Shown here: one piece after another, positions 8,093 through 15,283 of the stretch
Numbering within the stretch: the first letter of the stretch is position 1
How the letters are laid out: each line of letters opens with the position of its first letter
Assembly: GCF_947500705.1 (NCBI RefSeq)
Contig: NZ_CANMSY010000005.1
Span: forward strand, 62,001-126,000
DNA: 64,000 nt
DNA from: an uncultured Brachybacterium sp.
Lineage (GTDB): Bacteria; Actinomycetota; Actinomycetes; Actinomycetales; Dermabacteraceae
Direction: 5' to 3'
Made by a program: the position numbers and the translations under genes
Notes under the pieces: model-generated
What the model was told of the DNA's origin: nothing
What the model saw: only the letters and a program-made list of their open reading frames with translations
The model's database searches: none

Positions 8093-9109
8093 CTACAGGC
8101 CGATCTTGCCCGCTGTTGAGTCTTCGAAGGCGCTGGCGGGGCGCACGTACCGTGCGAGGGAGTCCAGTCGACGGTGTCTGGTGGTGCGGGAGATCGCCAT
8201 CGGGTCGACGCCCTCCTCTGCGGCGGATGTCGCGTGTCCGGCACGCAGTGAGTGCCCGGAGACCCAGGTCTGGGCGACTCCTGCGGTGTGGGCGTAGTCC
8301 TTCCCGCTGGTGCCGGCGGCTGCGGCGCGGGCCTGGATGATGCGGGCGATCGAGCGGTCCGACAATGCAGCGTTGGCGATCCGGGAGTGGTTGTAGATCC
8401 GGGAGAACACGGGGGTTCCATCTCCGAGGCGTCTGCCGCTGGCTTCGAGCCACGCCTCGAGTGCGAGCACCGGGCAGGTCTCGGGGTGGGCGCCGAGGGG
8501 GATGCCGATGAGGTCTCCTCTCCCGGTCTGGTCGGTCTTGGAGCGGCGTATGCGCAGCAGCAGGCCGGCATCCTGGCGGGCGATGTCGTTCGTGGTGAGT
8601 GCCGCGATCTCGCTTCTGCGCTGGGCGGCGGCAAGTCCGAGGAGGAGGATTGCGCGGTCGCGCTTGCCGGTCGCGGTCTCAAGGTCGTCCATCGCGTCGA
8701 TGATCTGACGCATCAGGGTGGTCGTCAGAGGTGATGCTCGACGGGAGGGTGCGGTCCCGAGCGTCCTGCCGGCGGAGCGGAGTGCCTGGCGGACTCCGTG
8801 GTGGGCGGTGGGGTCATCGAGGCCTCCGTCCAGGTGCGCGGCGGCGATCGCGGCGACGTCACGGGAGATCGTCGAGTGTGCGACGTACGTGGACCGGTGC
8901 GCGATGTAGGACGCGACGACCTCCGGGCCCGTGGGCAGACCTGGGTAGCCGCGCTCCTGGCACCAGGCCGTGAAGGTGCGCATCGCGGAGGCGTAGGAGC
9001 GTCTGGTCTCGGCGGAGCGACTGGCCGCGAGGAGAGTGCCTACGTTCTGGGCGTCCTCGAGCCTGACCGGCGTGGGCAGTGGCGTCCGCTTCTGGATGGC
9101 TCTGGTCAT
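8093..9109 (-). CDS. Tyrosine recombinase
   Basis: 338-aa phage-integrase-family protein. The N-terminal SAM-like domain (about residues 20-110) contains SRSAETRRSYASAMRTF. Catalytic residues visible in order are Arg in AAQRRSEIAAL, Lys in RRSKTDQTGRG, His/Arg in SGHSLRAGHAT, the second His region in TRHRRLDSL, and the nucleophile Tyr in LARYVRP near the C-terminus. It starts 42 bp after an excisionase-like gene on the same strand, forming a two-gene module. It may move the copper island or be a separate element inside it; a second, different tyrosine recombinase lies to the right on the other strand. Confidence 0.9.
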   Translation of the reverse strand: MTRAIQKRTPLPTPVRLEDAQNVGTLLAASRSAETRRSYASAMRTFTAWCQERGYPGLPTGPEVVASYIAHRSTYVAHSTISRDVAAIAAAHLDGGLDDPTAHHGVRQALRSAGRTLGTAPSRRASPLTTTLMRQIIDAMDDLETATGKRDRAILLLGLAAAQRRSEIAALTTNDIARQDAGLLLRIRRSKTDQTGRGDLIGIPLGAHPETCPVLALEAWLEASGRRLGDGTPVFSRIYNHSRIANAALSDRSIARIIQARAAAAGTSGKDYAHTAGVAQTWVSGHSLRAGHATSAAEEGVDPMAISRTTRHRRLDSLARYVRPASAFEDSTAGKIGL

Positions 9110-9151
9110 CTGCCCTCCTGTGTCTTCTCCCTTGCTGCAGGGTATCGGGGG

Positions 9152-9370
9152 TCAGCCGGCGCTCTCGTGTTCCTGGCTGGCGACCCAGGAGTTGACTCCG
9201 GAGACGCGGTAGCGGACACGTCCACCGAGCTTGACGTAGGTGGGCCCCATGCCGAGGCTGCGCCAGTTGGCGAGGGTTCCAGTGGAGAGTCCGAGGACGT
9301 CGGCGACGTCGTTGGCGGTCATCAGTTCGTCGAGCGTGACGACATCGTGGACGGCGGGCTTGCGGGGCAT
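9152..9370 (-). CDS. Excisionase-like helix-turn-helix protein
   Basis: 72-aa protein with a MerR-like winged helix of the excisionase (HTH_17) type: LMTANDVADVLGLSTGTLANW is followed by GMGPTYVKLGGRVRYRVSGVNSWV, the classic layout. Such proteins bend attachment-site DNA and set the direction of recombination. The recombinase gene follows directly on the same strand, and the 330-bp gap upstream contains inverted repeats that could be its own binding site. Start is the only Met. Confidence 0.85.
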   Translation of the reverse strand: MPRKPAVHDVVTLDELMTANDVADVLGLSTGTLANWRSLGMGPTYVKLGGRVRYRVSGVNSWVASQEHESAG

Positions 9371-9702
9371 CGTGACCTCCGAAGTGGTGGGGCCGCGGTT
9401 CGGCCCTTGTACCCCGCGACAGTGGGCGGGGATTCACAGAACCTGTCGCGGAGGTAACGGCGCACGCAGGCGGCCTCACCGTGCGTCACGCGATGTGTGC
9501 CTGGTCCGACCTGCTCGTGAACCAGCAGGAGTGCCTCGATACGGCCATGCGGGGGACGCACGCGATGTCTGTGCAGGAGGTGCAGAGGGCGACGAGGGCT
9601 CAGACCGTGTCGACCTTCGCTGGGCTGGGAAGTCATCGGACGGACTTCGCTCGAGGACGCGGTGACCGTAGGCTGATGTGATCGGCGAGAGGAGGTGCGT
9701 GC
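9371..9702. other. Gap between divergent recombination genes, with inverted repeat
   Basis: No convincing gene. It holds the promoters of the divergent excisionase and integrase genes. A 9-bp inverted repeat (CCGCGACAG at 9414-9422, CTGTCGCGG at 9443-9451) with a 20-nt spacer lies near the excisionase start and is a candidate operator or arm-type recombinase site. A 66-codon reading frame at 9481-9681 shows no family features. GAGAGGAGG just before 9703 is the integrase ribosome binding site. Confidence 0.45.
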
Positions 9703-10947
9703 ATGTCTCGCGCCGCGACCACCAGGTTGGAACCTGGAGAGCACAGCATCGACCGGGCTCAGGTATTCCCGTACCGCGACGGCTTCGCCATCCGATGGTC
9801 GATTCGGCTTCATAACGGGCGGCTCATGCGCCCGCTCACTCAGGGTCCAACGAAGGGCAAGGTGAGGGCTCGCGCGAGGGCGCGGGCTGCAGACCTGCTG
9901 AGCAGTTCCAGCGACGGCAGGTGGAAGGGCACCAGCGACACCCTCGACTATCTGGACAAGGTCACGCTCCCGGCCATCCGTGCCGAGCGACTGGCCGACA
10001 CGACGACCCGGCGCTACGAGCTCGCGTACCGGCTTCTGCGCGGGGAGTGCGGCGACGAGGCATGCAAGCACACCCATTCTCTGGCCGGCTTGTCGCTGCG
10101 AGAGGCGATGCGGCCTCGAGCCCTGATCTCGTGCCTGGAGGAAATCGGGAGACTGCACGGCGCAGTCAACGCGAAACATGCCAAGACGGTCGCGAAGAAG
10201 TACCTGGCGGCGCCACTGCGCGTGGATGAGGTGATCGAGTACAACCCCCTCATCGAGCTGGATCTCGACCTGTCCGGGGCGAAGAAGCCCGCATACTCGC
10301 GGGGCGGCCGGGCGCTGACCGCGGAGCAGTACCGCGCGGCGATCGAGTACCTGCTGGCCGCCGATCCGGAGGACGTGGAGGCGCCGAAGCGTGGACGGTG
10401 GACGCACGGGCAGCGGGTGGTCGAGCGGGCCGCGTGCATCGACATCGTGCTCGCGCAGGCGACGACGGGGCTGCGGACCTCTGAGCTGTGCATGAGGCCC
10501 ACGGACGACTGCCACGTGGACGATTCGGGAACGTTCATCGTTGAGTTGTCGCCGGAGGCCACGAAGACACGGACGGGTCGCCCGGTCCCTGTCCTAGCCC
10601 CTGCGGTGAGCAAGCGGTTGGCGGCGAGGCTGGAGTCGGGGTCTCCGTGGCTGTTCCCGTCGCCGACGGACCCGGCCAAGCCGTGGGATCCGCGCAACCG
10701 GGATAGGAAGCTCGCGGCGATGTACAAGGAGCTGGCCGAGAAGGTGGACATCGAGATGTTCGAGAATGAGCGCGGGCACTCGTGGCGCACGACCAACAAC
10801 ACCCTGTTGTACGACGTGCTGCCGGAGGCGACCCGCACTCGGTTGTTCGGGCATACGGCAGCCGTGAATCGGCAGCGGTACACGGCGGTCACGAGCACGG
10901 AGGCTGTGGTCTCTGCGGCAGCCGCCATGTTCGAAAGTGACCGCTAG
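9703..10947 (+). CDS. Site-specific integrase (tyrosine recombinase)
   Basis: 414-aa phage/ICE-type integrase. An N-terminal arm-binding-like region and core-binding domain precede the catalytic part, where Arg in TTGLRTSEL, Lys in TKTRTGRPV, His/Arg in ERGHSWRTTNN, His in LFGHTAAVNRQ and Tyr in QRYTAVTS are visible. A strong GAGGAGG ribosome binding site supports the start. The stop lies 129 bp before a tRNA-Pro 3' fragment, the usual place for the integrase of a tRNA-targeting island. It is the best candidate for the enzyme that inserted the copper island, with the tRNA gene as attachment site. Confidence 0.92.
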   Translation: MSRAATTRLEPGEHSIDRAQVFPYRDGFAIRWSIRLHNGRLMRPLTQGPTKGKVRARARARAADLLSSSSDGRWKGTSDTLDYLDKVTLPAIRAERLADTTTRRYELAYRLLRGECGDEACKHTHSLAGLSLREAMRPRALISCLEEIGRLHGAVNAKHAKTVAKKYLAAPLRVDEVIEYNPLIELDLDLSGAKKPAYSRGGRALTAEQYRAAIEYLLAADPEDVEAPKRGRWTHGQRVVERAACIDIVLAQATTGLRTSELCMRPTDDCHVDDSGTFIVELSPEATKTRTGRPVPVLAPAVSKRLAARLESGSPWLFPSPTDPAKPWDPRNRDRKLAAMYKELAEKVDIEMFENERGHSWRTTNNTLLYDVLPEATRTRLFGHTAAVNRQRYTAVTSTEAVVSAAAAMFESDR

Positions 10948-11075
10948 AGTGACCGCTAGCGGCGGGATTTGGCGGTCACATCCCGGAACCTCCGTGAAGC
11001 GTGTGGCTGCAAGTATCCGCTCACTGCCAGCGCATTCGTCGTCCGACCTGGGCATCTACCCCTAGTTCGCTCCGA

Positions 11076-11114
11076 GTCAAGGGGTCGCAGGTTCAAATCC
11101 TGTCAGCCCGACCA
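11076..11114 (+). other. tRNA-Pro 3' fragment, probable attR of the copper island
   Basis: These 39 nt fold as the 3' part of a tRNA: anticodon stem half TCAAG (11077-11081), five-base variable loop, T-arm GCAGG-TTCAAAT-CCTGT (11087-11103), acceptor strand CAGCCCG, discriminator A and CCA (11112-11114). The sequence matches actinobacterial tRNA-Pro as I remember it. The 5' half is absent: bases before 11076 cannot form the anticodon, D or acceptor 5' strands. That is what remains on the distal side when an element integrates into the anticodon-loop/3' part of a tRNA gene. The complete tRNA should be at the other end of the element, left of position 1. Confidence 0.75.
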
Positions 11115-11121
11115 GTACAGG

Positions 11122-11148
11122 CTTACTCAAACCTTTGGACTGAGTAAG
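11122..11148. terminator. Hairpin just after the tRNA fragment
   Basis: CTTACTCA and TGAGTAAG pair over an 11-nt loop, 8 bp after the CCA end. No T-run. It may be part of the old tRNA 3' processing or termination region. Confidence 0.35.
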
Positions 11149-11163
11149 TCGGTACAGGGTCAC

Positions 11164-11199
11164 AACAGGGCTTCCCGTGGAAACACGGGAAGCCCTGTT
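11164..11199. terminator. Strong bidirectional terminator downstream of tRNA fragment
   Basis: Perfect 16-bp stem (AACAGGGCTTCCCGTG against its complement) with a GAAA tetraloop, followed by TTTT-like sequence on the + strand. It fits the native terminator of the tRNA gene and would also stop transcription from the recombinase remnant on the other strand. Confidence 0.8.
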
Positions 11200-11204
11200 T
11201 TCAT

Positions 11205-11432
11205 GTTCGCACCCACACTCACCGTCGTTCTCCGCATTGGACAGCTCGAAGCGGTGTTGCTCCTGCCAGGAGTGAAGAGCGGCATTGACCATCGTCCGCT
11301 CAGCCTTGACGCTGAGCTCACTTCCCGAGACGTACACCCGCAGGCGCGTATAGAAGGCCGCTAGCAGGCTACGTCGGACGGTGTCAGGCAGACTGATGTA
11401 CAGCTCACGCGGATTCTCAAGGGACTGATGCG
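11205..11432 (-). pseudogene. C-terminal remnant of a serine recombinase
   Basis: The minus strand reads ENPRELYISLPDTVRRSLLAAF then YTRLRVYVSGSEL and continues to about 11205. This pattern (NPxELYxxxPDxxRRxLxxAFxxRLxV) is typical of the C-terminal end of actinobacterial large serine recombinases. The catalytic domain is missing: the frame is cut at 11432 by the IS3-family element. Beyond 11205 the frame runs on through the terminator hairpin and into antisense of the tRNA fragment, so the original stop also seems lost. Identification is by pattern memory only. Confidence 0.55.
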
Positions 11433-11452
11433 CGATCAGGTGTCAGCTGAGG

Positions 11453-12313
11453 TTAGGCCGCCAGGCTGACGGTCGGGTTCATGATGGCCTCGTACTCGAT
11501 GGGGGTCAACCGGCCCAGACGGGCCTGTCGACGGCGACGGTGGTACGTCCTCTCGATCCAGGTGACGATTGCGATCCGCAGCTCTTCCCGGGTTCGCCAT
11601 CGACGTCGGTTCAGGACGTTCTTCTGCAGCAGAGCGAAGAAGGACTCCATCGCTGCGTTGTCCCCGGCCGCACCGACTTTCCCCATCGATCCCACGAGGT
11701 GGTGACGGTTCAGAGCGTGCACGAATTTTCGCGACCTGAACTGAGATCCGCGGTCCGAATGCACGATGCAACTGGCAGCGTCAGGACGCCTGGATATTGC
11801 GTTGTCCAGGGCGTTTACCGCGAGGCGAGCCTTCATCCGGTCGCTGATGGAGTAGCCCACGATCCGGCCGGAGAACACGTCCTTGATCGCGCAGAGGTAG
11901 AGCTTGCCCTCGTCGGTCCAGTGCTCGGTGATATCCGTCAGCCAGAGCTCGTTGACGTCGTCAGCGGAGAAGTCCCGCTTCACGAGGTCATCGTGGACCG
12001 GCGGGCCCGGGCGCTTGCCGTTCTTCCCACGCTTCTTCCCGAACACGGACCACCACTGGTTGTCTCGGCAGATCCGCCACGCGGTCCGCTCACACATGCG
12101 CTGGCCAGCTGCCTCCGCTTCGCCGGCGAGGAAGCGATATCCGAACTCGGGATCATCCCGGTGGGCATCGAACAGCGCGTTGGCACGGTAGGCCTCGACC
12201 AGCTCGGCCTCGGTGACCTGCTGTTTGCGCCAGCGGTAGTAGGGCTGGCGAGAGAGCTTCAGGACCCGCAGGGACACCGCAACGGGGATCCCGTCGGCGG
12301 CGAGCTCGCTCAC
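11453..12313 (-). CDS. IS3-family transposase OrfB (DDE integrase core)
   Basis: 286-aa catalytic subunit. The DDE triad is visible: Asp in LWLTDITEH, Asp in CIVHSDRGSQF and Glu in NAAMESFFALLQKN. An HTH-like N-terminal region (VLKLSRQPYYRWRKQQ) precedes the rve core. It overlaps orfA by 4 bp (ATGA), so it may be made by direct reinitiation or as an OrfAB fusion by frameshifting, as usual for the family. The frame is complete, so the IS could still be active. Confidence 0.93.
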   Translation of the reverse strand: MSELAADGIPVAVSLRVLKLSRQPYYRWRKQQVTEAELVEAYRANALFDAHRDDPEFGYRFLAGEAEAAGQRMCERTAWRICRDNQWWSVFGKKRGKNGKRPGPPVHDDLVKRDFSADDVNELWLTDITEHWTDEGKLYLCAIKDVFSGRIVGYSISDRMKARLAVNALDNAISRRPDAASCIVHSDRGSQFRSRKFVHALNRHHLVGSMGKVGAAGDNAAMESFFALLQKNVLNRRRWRTREELRIAIVTWIERTYHRRRRQARLGRLTPIEYEAIMNPTVSLAA

Positions 12314-12618
12314 GAGCGGGTAAAGGATTTTCCCGGCAGATTCGCCTGGGACAGGTATGCAGCAGCACGGCGGAGCACCTCGTTCTCCTGCTCCAGCAGC
12401 CGGTTCCGGCGTCGGAGCTCGCGCAGCTCGGTGGAATCCTCACGGGTCTTCCCAGGCCGGTTGCCGTCCTCGACGTCCGCTTGGCGCATCCAGTTCGTCA
12501 GGCAGGACTCGGAGATCCCGAAGTCCTTCGCGATCACGGAGAGCTTCTGGCCGGGTTCACGGTTCCTCGCGACGCGGACGACGTCCTCACGGAACTCTTG
12601 GGGATAGGGAGCGGGCAT
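12310..12618 (-). CDS. IS3-family transposase OrfA (HTH and leucine zipper)
   Basis: About 102 aa from the Met at 12618. N-terminal HTH of the transposase-8 type (PYPQEFREDVVRVARNR ... FGISESCLTNWMRQADVEDG) is followed by a coiled coil (ELRELRRRNRLLEQENEVLRR) that mediates multimerisation. It binds the terminal repeats and works with OrfB. Overlaps the orfB start by 4 bp. Confidence 0.92.
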   Translation of the reverse strand: MPAPYPQEFREDVVRVARNREPGQKLSVIAKDFGISESCLTNWMRQADVEDGNRPGKTREDSTELRELRRRNRLLEQENEVLRRAAAYLSQANLPGKSFTRS

Positions 12619-12676
12619 GGTGCACATCCTTCCCTGTGACGCTCCTCAGCGCCACAGATCATGTGACACCTGATCG

Positions 12677-12891
12677 TGCGGCAGTCCCGAACGCTCTACC
12701 TCGAGCTGTGTGGATGCGTTTCGTAGGTCAGACTTGAGGGCAGCTTCATTGGCACTGTTCTGGATGCCGATGTAACTGACGATACTTATCGCAACTAATA
12801 TGGCGATGACCACGATGACGATCAGTAACTCAACGATAGTGAAGCCGAAGTTGCGCTTTCGCGCCTGGCCTGCCAATGAAAGCGTTTGCAT
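12677..12891 (-). pseudogene. Type IV pilin-like gene, 3' part cut off by IS3 element
   Basis: Reads MQTLSLAGQARKRNFGF and then TIVELLIVIVVIAILVAISI, a textbook class III/type IV prepilin: short basic leader, G|FTxxE cleavage site and a hydrophobic helix. After about 72 residues (ending VERSGLP) the frame enters the insertion sequence and stops 10 codons later, so the globular domain is missing. Met at 12930 is an alternative, longer start. A related pilin pseudogene lies at 17390-17902. No pilus assembly genes are in the window. Confidence 0.8.
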
Positions 12892-12926
12892 ATTGCTGTC
12901 TACTATGCGCAACTTTGCAGCATTGT

Positions 12927-13529
12927 TCAACCGTCACAATGTCGTAGTTTTTGCAACGATGGTTGTGCATAGAATCGTAAGCGCCCAGTATGTACGACCC
13001 AATCGAAGGCTAAGGGTACCCGGTTCGCGAACGGAAGCCTTCCGTAAAGATGGACAAAGTCTGCGAGGAGCGCATGCTCCAGCTCGGCAATGCGCCCATC
13101 GTCTGCACCAGGAGCGGCCTTCCAGCACACCGTCAGGTCCATTGCATCGGCAAGCTGGAAGATCCACACCCCGCCGCTGTGATTATCTGCCCGTCCATCG
13201 CCCGTGCGCCTGTACTGCTTCAGCCGACGATGGATGCCATCGTGGTTGCGGCCAGCCGTAGCCTTCCCGATGTATACGACCTGAGCACCCGGCACCCACT
13301 CACGCTCAAGCAGCGCTACGTCAACCGTGAAGGATTCGCGCTTGGTCGCCAGACTCTGATCGAGGAAGACGGGTGCCGAGTCGGATTCACGAAGCAGGAC
13401 GTAGATGCCCGGGTCCGTCGGCGGACGGCTTTCTCGAAGCGCGCCGAACCGGCAGAAGCCCAAGTATCCAGCGTCCTCAAGGCCCCGGCGACTCCACGTC
13501 GCCGGGGCGTACTCGCTGAACGACTCCAT
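12927..13529 (-). CDS. GIY-YIG-like nuclease-fold protein
   Basis: About 200 aa from ATG 13529 (a GTG at 13562 is equally possible). The core reads DPGIYVLLRES and later AQVVYIGKATAGRNHDGIHRRLKQY, the spacing expected for a GIY-YIG domain: paired strands, then Arg/Lys-rich helix. Downstream, IAELEHALLADFVHLYGRLPFANR resembles the C-terminal helix with the metal-binding Glu of these nucleases. It starts 9-42 bp after the gene for the 371-aa unknown protein on the same strand, so the two probably form an operon. A nuclease role is inferred from fold motifs; the biological target is unknown. Codon use is less GC-biased than the core genes. Confidence 0.6.
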   Translation of the reverse strand: MESFSEYAPATWSRRGLEDAGYLGFCRFGALRESRPPTDPGIYVLLRESDSAPVFLDQSLATKRESFTVDVALLEREWVPGAQVVYIGKATAGRNHDGIHRRLKQYRRTGDGRADNHSGGVWIFQLADAMDLTVCWKAAPGADDGRIAELEHALLADFVHLYGRLPFANRVPLAFDWVVHTGRLRFYAQPSLQKLRHCDG

Positions 13530-13570
13530 GGGATGAACCCTACTGCTGAGCCCGGATCTCACGTCGCACC

Positions 13571-14686
13571 CTAGTAGAATGTCGTTATCTCGCTTGCGTG
13601 GGTGTCAGCCTTGTACTTGAGGCCAACTTGATACCGCCTGATTGATCCATCGGAGCTGGGAAACGCGACCTGAATGCTATACATCATTGCGTCGTTCTCC
13701 GGCGCAGGCACGTCACCTCGGGTGCCATGAATGAAGCGCAGGTTGTACACGAGCCCGCGGGCCAGCTTCTTTTGAACCTCGGCGACGAAACCGCCCGGGT
13801 CCAGCCCGTCGAGCCCCGCTCCGCTGAGTGAACTTTTGTGATCCTCCCGGAGGTACTCCAGTCTGGAGTCGTCGATCGTAAGCCCGCTCGTCGATACAGG
13901 TTGTTGGTCGCCACCAAGCGCCGTTAGCGCGAAGACGCTGTCTTGTGCCGCCCATTGCGGGATTCCGTTGTCGAGTCGGTAGTCAAGGTACGTTCCATAG
14001 TTGAGATCGTCCACGCCGACAGGTACTAGACCGCTGGACGCGAACGGATAACCGGCCAAGTTCGGTGCCTCACCTTCGATTTGTGTGGTAATGACCTTGT
14101 CGCCGGACCGGAGACCAACCTGAGGCAGGAGCATGCCGGTCATGATCGGCTTCCAGGTTGTTGTGTCGACATACCCGATATATGCATCTGTCGATGCGCC
14201 AATTGCCACGTGAAGCTTCTCGCGATGTCCCTTAGAGAGGTTGGTGACGTGAGCGACGAAGTAGTGCTGGCTCGGGACGCGTGGGAACGGCCTCTGTCCT
14301 ACTAGGTACTTGTCTAGTTGCTCCCACACAAGCCCCGAGGGCAAATTCACGATATCCCCCACCGAAAGCGCTGTTGTGGTCGGCCCAACCTGCGCCACCG
14401 CGGGGACCCAGTGGTCTGCTATTTCGAGCCCGTAAAAGTCACTATCAATACGAGTTGAATCGAAGAAGAACGCTGCCTCATAGCGCCGATTGTTCGGCAC
14501 GAGCGCGCCCTTGAGTGACGCGTACTTGATGCCGACCGCCGCAAGCTGGCTCTCGACGCTGAGGTAGCCACCCAGAATGAGCGCGCGCACGGCCCGTGGC
14601 CCAAGTTCAAAGGCTTCAACGAGACTGGTCAGACCCACATTCGTGTAGTTGTTGAGTGAGTGAATCGTGAAAGGTTCCACCGGCAC
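13571..14686 (-). CDS. Protein of unknown function, 371 aa
   Basis: I do not recognise the family. GTG start with GAGGAAG about 7 nt upstream. The chain looks soluble, with no signal peptide or membrane segment, many beta-type stretches, and Gly/Thr/Asp-rich loops. The N-terminus (FTIHSLNNYTNVGLTSLVEAFELGPRAV...) resembles a small helical HTH-like unit. No P-loop, nuclease triad or protease motif was seen. It lies between Lsr2 and the GIY-YIG-like gene, all on the minus strand, facing away from the SIR2 gene. The setting suggests a defence or mobile-element function, which is inference only. Confidence 0.55.
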   Translation of the reverse strand: MPVEPFTIHSLNNYTNVGLTSLVEAFELGPRAVRALILGGYLSVESQLAAVGIKYASLKGALVPNNRRYEAAFFFDSTRIDSDFYGLEIADHWVPAVAQVGPTTTALSVGDIVNLPSGLVWEQLDKYLVGQRPFPRVPSQHYFVAHVTNLSKGHREKLHVAIGASTDAYIGYVDTTTWKPIMTGMLLPQVGLRSGDKVITTQIEGEAPNLAGYPFASSGLVPVGVDDLNYGTYLDYRLDNGIPQWAAQDSVFALTALGGDQQPVSTSGLTIDDSRLEYLREDHKSSLSGAGLDGLDPGGFVAEVQKKLARGLVYNLRFIHGTRGDVPAPENDAMMYSIQVAFPSSDGSIRRYQVGLKYKADTHASEITTFY

Positions 14687-14841
14687 ACGTCGCTTCCTCG
14701 GGAGTCATCGTTGGCGCCGCCCATACTTGCACTCCCCGCCGGTGCGACCAAGTGCCACCGTAGCCCTGGCTCCCCACAGATACGAAGGTGGCGCGACCGG
14801 CCCATCCGGCCTCGGAAACGACGCCGACACCACCTACGTCG
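14687..14841. other. Gap between lsr2 and the 371-aa gene
   Basis: 155 bp with no convincing gene. It should hold the promoter or leader of the 371-aa gene, or a terminator for lsr2. No strong hairpin was recognised. Confidence 0.35.
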
Positions 14842-15189
14842 TCAGTTAGATCCGTGCGCCTCGTTGTACGCGTCCTCAACGTTCTTGGCCAGTCGGCCGC
14901 GATCGGACACCTCGTAGCCGTTCTCGCGCGCCCAGGAGCGAATCGCGTTGAGCTGCTCGGGGCTGCGGCCGGACGAGCGCTTCTTCGAGAAACCCACCGT
15001 GCCACCAGGTGCGGACGTTGCGCGCCGCGCGTGCTGCTGCCACTTACCGAGATCAGCTCGGATGCTTGCCGCGTTCTCGGCGTTGAGGTCGATCTCCCAG
15101 GCCTTGCCGTCGTATGAGAACACGAACGTCTCGGTGGCCTCAGTGCCGTCAATGTCGTCGATAAGCAAGGTTTCAATCTTACGTGCCAT
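14842..15189 (-). CDS. lsr2: Lsr2-family nucleoid-associated xenogeneic silencer
   Basis: 115-aa protein with the Lsr2 layout: N-terminal oligomerisation domain (TLLIDDIDGTEATETFVFSYDGKAWEIDLN...), a basic linker, and a C-terminal DNA-binding domain (SPEQLNAIRSWARENGYEVSDRGR...) with the RGR minor-groove motif near residue 97. Lsr2 silences AT-rich foreign DNA in actinobacteria, like H-NS in proteobacteria. This copy sits inside the AT-richer accessory region, divergent from a SIR2 gene, so it may be an element-borne copy that tunes expression of its own island. The housekeeping copy is expected elsewhere (near lysS in many relatives). Confidence 0.93.
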   Translation of the reverse strand: MARKIETLLIDDIDGTEATETFVFSYDGKAWEIDLNAENAASIRADLGKWQQHARRATSAPGGTVGFSKKRSSGRSPEQLNAIRSWARENGYEVSDRGRLAKNVEDAYNEAHGSN

Positions 15190-15283
15190 CGGAAGGTTCC
15201 TTCGGTTAGCTCATTATTGAGTCGACACAGATGTTCCCCGGGATTACCCGTGGAGTCAAAACCTCTGTCGACCTCGCTAGAGT
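15190..15283. promoter_or_regulatory. Divergent promoter region, lsr2 and SIR2 genes
   Basis: 94 bp shared by the two divergent starts. It is AT-richer than its surroundings (for example GTTAGCTCATTATTGAG), which would suit Lsr2 binding. No individual -35/-10 pair is assigned. Confidence 0.4.

Larger units (their letters stand above)
11433..12676 (-). mobile_element. IS3-family insertion sequence
   Basis: 1244-bp element with 13-bp perfect terminal inverted repeats (CGATCAGGTGTCA at the left end, its complement at the right end). Flanking TGCG at 11429-11432 and again at 12677-12680 looks like a 4-bp target duplication. It contains orfA and orfB in the standard overlapping arrangement, both on the minus strand. 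It separates a pilin gene from a recombinase tail. The exact ends are judged from repeats alone; the true tips could lie a few bases inward. Confidence 0.85.

Noticed and set aside
9481-9681. 66-codon plus-strand frame in the recombination-gene gap
   Set aside because: No binding site, no family pattern, and it overlaps likely regulatory DNA.
8093-10947. The two tyrosine recombinases as a duplicated gene pair
   Set aside because: Their sequences around the catalytic residues and N-termini differ greatly, and they lie on opposite strands; they belong to different subfamilies.
11077-11204. Minus-strand reading frame ending in VGLTGFEPATP
   Set aside because: That peptide is the well-known antisense translation of a tRNA T-arm; here it crosses a terminator and the tRNA fragment. 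Only the part upstream of about 11205 resembles a protein.
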